Program-made: the position numbers and the translations under genes
Notes under the pieces: model-generated
Told to the model about the DNA's origin: nothing
Databases searched by the model: none
What the model saw: only the letters and a program-made list of their open reading frames with translations
Shown here: piece after piece, positions 7,395 to 11,111 of the stretch
Numbering within the stretch: the stretch's first letter is position 1
How the letters are laid out: the number at the start of each line of letters is the position of its first letter
Assembly: GCA_964368425.1 (NCBI GenBank)
Contig: CAYJAP010000023.1
Coordinates: forward strand, 1-11,111
Reading direction: 5' to 3'
DNA length: 11,111 bases
DNA from: CAYJAP01 sp964368425
GTDB taxonomy: Bacteria > Bacillota > Clostridia > Christensenellales > UBA1242

Positions 7395-7426
7395 AAAAAA
7401 CCTAAACTTTTGTTTAGGTCTTTTTT
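7395..7426 (-). terminator. Intrinsic terminator after gatB
   Basis: ACCTAAAC (7400-7407), loop TTTT, GTTTAGGT (7412-7419): an 8-bp perfect stem flanked by A and T runs. In the minus-strand transcript the stem starts 14 nt after the gatB stop codon and is followed by six T residues, so it ends the gatCAB operon. It could also stop plus-strand transcripts, since six T residues follow one base after the stem on that side. Confidence 0.85.
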
Positions 7427-7432
7427 ACAATA

Positions 7433-8863
7433 TTACTTTGTTCTCTTATCCAGTTCAGATATTATGATAGGTTTCACTTTATCGGCTTTTGCCATTCCTT
7501 TGGTGCCTCTCATTACCTGTCCAATAAAGAAGTTTATTACCTTGTCAGGAGAAGTTACATAGTCCGAAATAGCGGTGCTGTTTGTATCAAGAGCCAGCAG
7601 AACCTGGGCAATTAACTCTTCATCAGCTAACCCTCCCAACATGTTAAGTTCTTTTGCCAACTTATTAACATCCGTATTTGTCCAACATACTTTCTCAAAC
7701 AATTCCTTGCTGTTTGTCCTAGTCACTTTACCATCCTCAACTAACGATATTAAAGTCGTCAGATTCTTTGCAGATATAATATCTCTCAAATCCTCTGTTG
7801 GCTGCTCTTTTATCTTTTTTAACACCTCAGTCATTACCCAGTTAGATATCTGTTTTGGTTTGTTGAGCAAAGCTACACACTCGTCGTAATAATCTGAGAA
7901 AAACTTTTCACTAATCAATATTCCAGCATCATATTTCGGTATTCCATACTCATTAATATACCTGTCCATTCTCTCCTGAGATAGTGCCGGAAGTTCTTTG
8001 CGTAACCTCTCTATATCTTCTGGGCTGGTCTGAACAGACAGTAAGTCTGGGTCTGGAAAATATCTGTAATCCTGAGCCTCTTCCTTTGACCTCATTGAAA
8101 AACTTTTACCTTTGTTATCATCCCACCTTCTTGTTTCTTGAACAATTCTATTACCCTTTTCCAATTCGGCAATTTGACGTTGTGATTCATACTCAATCGC
8201 TCTTTTAACAGAACGGAAAGAGTTCAGGTTTTTCATCTCTGTTCTTGTACCTAGAGAAGCACCTTTCTTGCGAACAGAGAGGTTGACATCACATCTCATT
8301 CCACCCTGCTCCATCTTACAGTTTGCTACGCCAGCGTAGATTAAATCGCGTCTAAGTTTTATAAGAAATTCCACCGCTTCATCCGCATTGGATATATCCG
8401 GTTCAGTCACACTCTCGATGAGAGGTACTCCACCTCGGTTGTAGTCCACAAACGTTCCCACAGATAATCCATGGTGTATAAGTTTTCCTGCATCTTCTTC
8501 TAGGTGGATTCTGTTTAGGCGGATAAACTTTCCGCTGTCAAGTAGTATCCCGCCACCCACACAAGTTGGTGCAATTAACTGACTAACCTGATACGCCTTG
8601 CTTAAATCGGGATAAAAATAGTTTTTTCTTTCAAACACAGAAAGTGGCGAAATTTTGCAGCCAAAACATAGCCCCGCCTTAATTGTCTTTTCTATCGCCG
8701 CCTTGTTAGTTACTGGCAACGATCCTGGCAACCCTAAACACACTGGACAACAGTTAGTGTTTGGAGTATGTCCAAAAGCATTCTGACAGCCGCAAAAGAT
8801 CTTTGTTTGTGTGTTTAACTCTGCGTGTATTTCCAATCCGATTACAATCTCATAACTTTCCAT
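7433..8863 (-). CDS. gatB: Asp-tRNA(Asn)/Glu-tRNA(Gln) amidotransferase subunit B
   Basis: Full-length GatB (476 residues), the subunit that binds misacylated tRNA and phosphorylates the aspartyl or glutamyl side chain with ATP before amidation by ammonia from GatA. The family signature begins at YEIVIGLEIHAEL. The Zn-binding cysteines are intact (Cys24, Cys26, Cys39, Cys42 in FCGC and CCPVCLG). The cradle domain has the conserved ERKNYFYPDLSKAYQ and HLEEDAGKL. The C-terminal YqeY-like tail domain that grips the tRNA elbow ends with NFFIGQVMRGTKG. The ATG follows the gatA stop after one base, and its Shine-Dalgarno AAGG (8870-8873) lies inside gatA, so the two are translationally coupled. The intrinsic terminator at 7395-7426 closes the operon. 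Confidence 0.97.
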   Translation of the reverse strand: MESYEIVIGLEIHAELNTQTKIFCGCQNAFGHTPNTNCCPVCLGLPGSLPVTNKAAIEKTIKAGLCFGCKISPLSVFERKNYFYPDLSKAYQVSQLIAPTCVGGGILLDSGKFIRLNRIHLEEDAGKLIHHGLSVGTFVDYNRGGVPLIESVTEPDISNADEAVEFLIKLRRDLIYAGVANCKMEQGGMRCDVNLSVRKKGASLGTRTEMKNLNSFRSVKRAIEYESQRQIAELEKGNRIVQETRRWDDNKGKSFSMRSKEEAQDYRYFPDPDLLSVQTSPEDIERLRKELPALSQERMDRYINEYGIPKYDAGILISEKFFSDYYDECVALLNKPKQISNWVMTEVLKKIKEQPTEDLRDIISAKNLTTLISLVEDGKVTRTNSKELFEKVCWTNTDVNKLAKELNMLGGLADEELIAQVLLALDTNSTAISDYVTSPDKVINFFIGQVMRGTKGMAKADKVKPIIISELDKRTK

Positions 8864-8864
8864 A

Positions 8865-10298
8865 TTACACCTTAAAGTTCTTTGTAAAGTAGTGCGCTAC
8901 ATTATAAAGAACCCCCTCACTCAAATGTTTTCCAAGAATTTGTAACCCCAATGGCAATCCATTTTCACCCTTTCCACATGGAACGCTTATAGCTGGAATT
9001 CCAGTTACGTTCGCAGCAACAGTAAATATATCTTCAATGTACATCTCAAGCAAGTTAGTTGTCTTAGCCCCCAGCTTGAAAGCTTCACCAAGAGTAGTTG
9101 GCATGATAACAACGTCACACTCCTTGAATATTCTTTCGAACTGTGAAGTTAATGCTGCCTGTAGCTTCTTTGCTTTCAAATAGTAGGCATCAAAATATCC
9201 ACTACTTAACACAAAGTTTCCAAGCATAATTCTACGCTTAACTTCTTTTCCAAACCCCTCCGTTCTGCTCATGTTGTACACGGCAGAAATATCTTTAGCA
9301 TTCTCACTACGACGGGAATATTTAATACCGTCAAACCGACTGAGGTTGGACGCCGCTTCCGCTGATGTAATTGTGTAGTATACAGGTAGTGCCAGTTTAT
9401 ATGTTGGTACAGAAACCTCTGTAACAGTTGCTCCCTGTGACGTAAACCATTTTGAGATAGCGACATATTTATCTGTATACTTAGTATCTTTCATTATTTC
9501 TCTAACTTCTTTAATAACCCCGACTTTCAAACCTTTAATCGGTGCGGATATATTGGTCAAATAGTTAGGAACTTCTGCCTGTAAAGAAGTTTCGTCTTTG
9601 TTATCCCTTCCCGCTATAATACCTAATAATAGCGCGTTATCTTCCACCGTCTTTGTAATAGGTGCGCATTGGTCAAATCCAGATGCGTAAGCAACAATAC
9701 CGTAACGAGAAACTCTTCCATAGGTAGGCTTAATACCAACTACGCCGTTAAACGATGCTGGTTGTCTGATAGACGCTCCCGTATCGCTACCTAATGCACA
9801 TGGAGCCATATCGCACGCAACAGCACAAGCACTTCCGCCACTGCTTCCGCCCGCAACTCGTCCATCGTCTAGAGCATTTTTGCAGGCACCAAAGGCGGAG
9901 TTTTCGCAAGAACTTCCCATGGCAAACTCATCCATGTTAGTTCTACCGATAATAATAACACCTGCATCTAGCAGTCTTTGTATCACCGTTGAGGAGTACT
10001 GGGCTTTGTGATGTTCTAAGAACTTTGAAGCACATGAGACGATTTTACCTTCGTATAAAATATTATCTTTAATCAATATTGGTAAGCCCGCTAGAACCGG
10101 AAGTTTCTCGCCCGCTGCAATACGAGCATCCATCTGTTCAGCTTTTTGAATAGCGTCAGCGAAGACTTCCAACACGGCATTTTTGCCTTTATATTTTTTC
10201 ATGTTAGAGATATAGTACTGCACATAATCCTTACAGGAAACCTTTTTAGAGGAGATATCTTTTAACACCTCTACAACTGTTTTGTTAGATAAATCCAT
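8865..10298 (-). CDS. gatA: Asp-tRNA(Asn)/Glu-tRNA(Gln) amidotransferase subunit A (glutaminase/amidase)
   Basis: Full-length GatA (477 residues) of the amidase-signature family. It hydrolyses glutamine and channels the ammonia to GatB. The Ser-cis-Ser-Lys triad is complete: Lys77 in LPILIKDN, cis-Ser152 in GGSSGGSA and nucleophile Ser176 in GSDTGASIRQPA. Ala175 directly before the nucleophile replaces the usual Gly, a mild variant. The C-terminal IEDIFTVAANVTGIPAISVPCG matches the family. The ATG overlaps the gatC stop by one base (TAATG), and a GGTGGTGG-type Shine-Dalgarno lies within gatC. It is regulated with gatC and gatB through the leader attenuator upstream of gatC. Confidence 0.97.
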   Translation of the reverse strand: MDLSNKTVVEVLKDISSKKVSCKDYVQYYISNMKKYKGKNAVLEVFADAIQKAEQMDARIAAGEKLPVLAGLPILIKDNILYEGKIVSCASKFLEHHKAQYSSTVIQRLLDAGVIIIGRTNMDEFAMGSSCENSAFGACKNALDDGRVAGGSSGGSACAVACDMAPCALGSDTGASIRQPASFNGVVGIKPTYGRVSRYGIVAYASGFDQCAPITKTVEDNALLLGIIAGRDNKDETSLQAEVPNYLTNISAPIKGLKVGVIKEVREIMKDTKYTDKYVAISKWFTSQGATVTEVSVPTYKLALPVYYTITSAEAASNLSRFDGIKYSRRSENAKDISAVYNMSRTEGFGKEVKRRIMLGNFVLSSGYFDAYYLKAKKLQAALTSQFERIFKECDVVIMPTTLGEAFKLGAKTTNLLEMYIEDIFTVAANVTGIPAISVPCGKGENGLPLGLQILGKHLSEGVLYNVAHYFTKNFKV

Positions 10299-10585
10299 TA
10301 TTCCACCACCTTTGGAACGTTGAAATATCCCTGTCTTTGTTTTGGAGCGTTTTGTAAAACCACTTCTTGTGCCATACTTTGTACTACATCATCTTCACGC
10401 AACTCAGCAATTTTTTGCGGTCTATTATATACCACTTCGCCCTCTACATCTGCAGTCACTATCTCGTTCACCATAGACAAAATGTTGTTCAAATCGGCAA
10501 CAAATTCTCCCTGTTCTTCTGGTGAAAAATCTAACGCAGATAATTTTGCTAAATGGTTTACATCTTCGAGCGTAATATCTTTCAT
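10298..10585 (-). CDS. gatC: Asp-tRNA(Asn)/Glu-tRNA(Gln) amidotransferase subunit C
   Basis: GatC, 95 residues, the small belt-like subunit that wraps GatA and stabilises the GatA-GatB interface. It begins MKDITLEDVNHLAKLSALDFSP, the standard N-terminal helix of the family, and ends with the conserved RQGYFNVPKVVE. The ATG at 10585 is chosen because AAGGAG (10591-10596) is 5 nt upstream. An in-frame TTG at 10639 would begin inside the terminator hairpin, lacks a ribosome binding site and adds residues not seen in GatC proteins. It is first in the gatCAB operon, with an attenuator ending 29 bases before its ATG. Confidence 0.95.
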   Translation of the reverse strand: MKDITLEDVNHLAKLSALDFSPEEQGEFVADLNNILSMVNEIVTADVEGEVVYNRPQKIAELREDDVVQSMAQEVVLQNAPKQRQGYFNVPKVVE

Positions 10586-10613
10586 AAATTCTCCTTGTAA
10601 CCTGAAATAAATT

Positions 10614-10647
10614 AAAAAAACATTCTTGACTTTTGCCAAGAATGTTT
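10614..10647 (-). terminator. Attenuator terminator in the gatCAB leader
   Basis: A perfect 11-bp stem in the minus-strand transcript: AAACATTCTTG (10637-10647), loop GCAAAAGT (10629-10636), CAAGAATGTTT (10618-10628), followed by a T tract reaching 10614 (seven consecutive T, three of them in the stem). It sits between the leader ORF and the gatC Shine-Dalgarno, where a constitutive terminator would shut off the whole operon, so it must be conditional. Confidence 0.9.
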
Positions 10648-10678
10648 ATCCCTTTTATTAACTGCGGCAAAAATCACA

Positions 10679-10735
10679 TTATACTAAACGTGCGTTGTTG
10701 TTATTATTGCCGTTATTATTAATTAAGAAAATCAT
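10679..10735 (-). CDS. Asn-rich leader peptide of the gatCAB attenuator
   Basis: An 18-codon ORF, MIFLINNNGNNNNNARLV, in the gatCAB 5' leader. Eight codons are Asn (6-8 and 10-14, both AAT and AAC), interrupted once by Gly (GGC). Its Shine-Dalgarno AAGGA (10743-10747) lies 7 nt before the ATG, and the predicted transcript start is about 18 nt upstream. The TAA stop lies 2 nt before the 5' arm of the antiterminator, the right distance for a terminating ribosome to mask that arm. The peptide itself probably has no function beyond its translation, which would report the supply of Asn-tRNA(Asn), a product GatCAB can make. There is no Gln run, so the sensing appears specific to Asn. Confidence 0.88.
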   Translation of the reverse strand: MIFLINNNGNNNNNARLV

Positions 10736-10759
10736 AATTCATTCCTTTTTTACAAATAT

Positions 10760-10788
10760 ATTATATACTCATATCTTTTCTTTGTCAA
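10760..10788 (-). promoter_or_regulatory. Consensus sigma-70-type promoter of gatCAB
   Basis: On the minus strand, TTGACA (10783-10788), a 17-nt spacer and TATAAT (10760-10765), a perfect match in both boxes and spacing. Transcription should begin near 10753. So strong an unregulated promoter on a housekeeping operon fits control after initiation, by the attenuator. Confidence 0.92.
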
Positions 10789-10827
10789 TAACTTTCTGTA
10801 GATTTATGTAAACGGGCACAATGGATA

Positions 10828-10856
10828 TTGACAGGGGTATTGTCCTGTGAGATAAT
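10828..10856 (+). promoter_or_regulatory. Promoter of the SANT/Myb-like gene (predicted leaderless)
   Basis: TTGACA (10828-10833), a 17-nt spacer and GATAAT (10851-10856). The ATG at 10863 follows after 6 nt, so the predicted transcript start coincides with the start codon. There is no Shine-Dalgarno at a usable distance. It is divergent from the gatCAB promoter; the -35 boxes are 39 nt apart. Confidence 0.8.
10829..10850. promoter_or_regulatory. Operator-like imperfect palindrome inside the promoter spacer
   Basis: TGACAGG (10829-10835) and CCTGTGA (10844-10850) form an inverted repeat (6 of 7 positions) centred in the spacer between the -35 and -10 of the SANT/Myb-like gene. A protein bound there would block RNA polymerase, so autoregulation by the adjacent DNA-binding protein is a reasonable guess. 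The arms are short and partly forced by the -35 sequence. Confidence 0.35.
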
Positions 10857-10862
10857 AAATGC

Positions 10863-11111
10863 ATGGGAAAACTATTGTTTGATTGGAAACCAAAAGATGT
10901 AGAATACATTATCGAGAATTGGGGAAAAGAAAGCGCCCACTCTATGAAGAAGCGCTTTAATTGCTCATGGCAAACTGTCGCGAATAAAGCAAAAGAATTA
11001 GGTCTGTCTGAGCCAGTAGACCCTACTTGGACAGCAGAAGAAGTCGATACATTAATAGGACTGGCAAAGAAAGGCGTACATTACAAAAAGATTGCTGAGG
11101 TTATGGAAAAA
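10863..11111 (+). CDS. SANT/Myb-like tandem helix-turn-helix protein, 3' end beyond window
   Basis: An open frame of 83 codons that runs off the window. It starts MGKLLFDWKPKDVEYIIENW and contains two similar helix-turn-helix-like units: residues 8-48, with SMKKRFNCSWQTVANKAKELGL as a recognition-helix-like end, and residues 56-83, WTAEEVDTLIGLAKKG then HYKKIAEVMEK. The WTAEEVDTL start of the second unit resembles the first helix of SANT/Myb domains and of small DNA-binding proteins found in Bacillota and phages. A role as a transcription regulator is inference; the missing C-terminus could hold further repeats or another domain. The ATG lacks a Shine-Dalgarno and sits 6 nt after the -10, so a leaderless message is predicted. 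Confidence 0.7.
   Translation, partial: MGKLLFDWKPKDVEYIIENWGKESAHSMKKRFNCSWQTVANKAKELGLSEPVDPTWTAEEVDTLIGLAKKGVHYKKIAEVMEK

Larger units (their letters stand above)
10614..10753 (-). promoter_or_regulatory. Asn-tRNA-responsive ribosome-mediated attenuator of gatCAB
   Basis: The leader can fold three ways (minus-strand RNA). Terminator: 10637-10647 with 10618-10628, perfect 11 bp. Antiterminator: UGAUUUUUGCC (10666-10676) with GGCAAAAGUCA (10627-10637), 11 bp with one U-G pair; it takes over the terminator loop and the adjoining stem bases, so the two exclude each other. Pre-emptor: CGGCAAUAAU (10703-10712, inside the Asn codons) with AUUUUUGCCG (10665-10674), 9 of 10 pairs. A ribosome stalled at the early Asn codons covers the pre-emptor arm and frees the antiterminator. 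A ribosome that reaches the stop (10679-10681) covers the antiterminator arm, and the terminator forms. Untranslated RNA forms the pre-emptor and terminates. The pairings are seen directly; the switching is inferred from the trp/his paradigm. Confidence 0.85.

Noticed and set aside
6598..7467. Long plus-strand frame opposite the antiporter
   Set aside because: It is a shadow of the conserved membrane protein: no recognisable domain, no ribosome binding site, and the composition expected from antisense of hydrophobic codons.
10586..10639. Longer GatC start (TTG at 10639)
   Set aside because: It begins inside the terminator hairpin, has no Shine-Dalgarno and adds residues not found in GatC proteins. 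AAGGAG 5 nt before the ATG at 10585 decides the start.
10719..10742. Alternative leader ORF MNYDFLN from an upstream ATG at 10742
   Set aside because: The Shine-Dalgarno AAGGA abuts this ATG, too close to serve it, and the frame ends after 7 codons. The ATG at 10735 has 7-nt spacing and opens the Asn-rich frame.
10586..10760. T-box riboswitch upstream of gatC
   Set aside because: T-box leaders are the usual tRNA sensors in this group, but the conserved T-box sequence (UGGNACCGCG-type) and AG-bulge stem are absent and the leader of about 170 nt is too short. The Asn-rich ORF with competing stems explains the terminator better.
1..11111. CRISPR arrays, insertion sequences, tRNA or rRNA genes
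   Set aside because: No spaced direct repeats, transposase motifs, terminal inverted repeats or tRNA/rRNA-like conserved segments were seen on reading both strands.

Overview
The window reads as chromosomal DNA from a low-GC Gram-positive bacterium, most likely an uncultivated Clostridia-like member of the Bacillota. The evidence is A+T-rich DNA with the standard code (TGA is a stop, Trp is TGG), a gatCAB operon, consensus TTGACA/TATAAT promoters and short intrinsic terminators. The exact lineage is inference.

Positions 1-5283 hold a surface-glycan or natural-product type cluster that is visibly more A+T-rich than the gatCAB end. It contains the 3' part of an FtsJ/RlmM-like 2'-O-methyltransferase (+), a GT4 glycosyltransferase coupled to it by an ATGA overlap (+), a second GT4 glycosyltransferase on the opposite strand (-), then a divergent PIG-L/LmbE-type deacetylase (+) overlapping a NodU/CmcH-type carbamoyltransferase (+). 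Glycosyl transfer, N-deacetylation and O-carbamoylation would fit together in building and decorating a glycoside, but the product cannot be named. The cluster ends in an XRE-type helix-turn-helix pseudogene with one nonsense codon (5273-5449) and a bidirectional terminator.

Positions 5467-7426 hold an alpha/beta hydrolase (-) and a Ca2+/cation antiporter of the CaCA superfamily (-). Positions 7433-10788 hold the gatC-gatA-gatB operon (-), encoding the tRNA-dependent amidotransferase that makes Asn-tRNA(Asn) and/or Gln-tRNA(Gln). At the right edge a divergent gene (+, cut by the window end) encodes a protein with two SANT/Myb-like helix-turn-helix units.

The main discovery is the gatCAB leader. 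A consensus promoter (10760-10788) drives an unannotated 18-codon ORF (10679-10735), MIFLINNNGNNNNNARLV, with 8 Asn codons and its own Shine-Dalgarno. Downstream lie a perfect 11-bp intrinsic terminator just before the gatC ribosome binding site, a competing 11-bp antiterminator, and a third pairing between the Asn-codon run and the antiterminator arm. This is the full architecture of trp-type ribosome-mediated attenuation, wired to sense charged Asn-tRNA and control an enzyme that can produce it. Bacillota usually use T-boxes for tRNA sensing, and none is present here.

A second pattern is that three genes (starts at 2836 -, 2913 +, 10863 +) have a -35 / 17-nt spacer / -10 whose last base is exactly 6 nt before the ATG, with no Shine-Dalgarno. 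This predicts leaderless mRNAs for single or first genes, alongside ordinary SD-led genes in the same organism.
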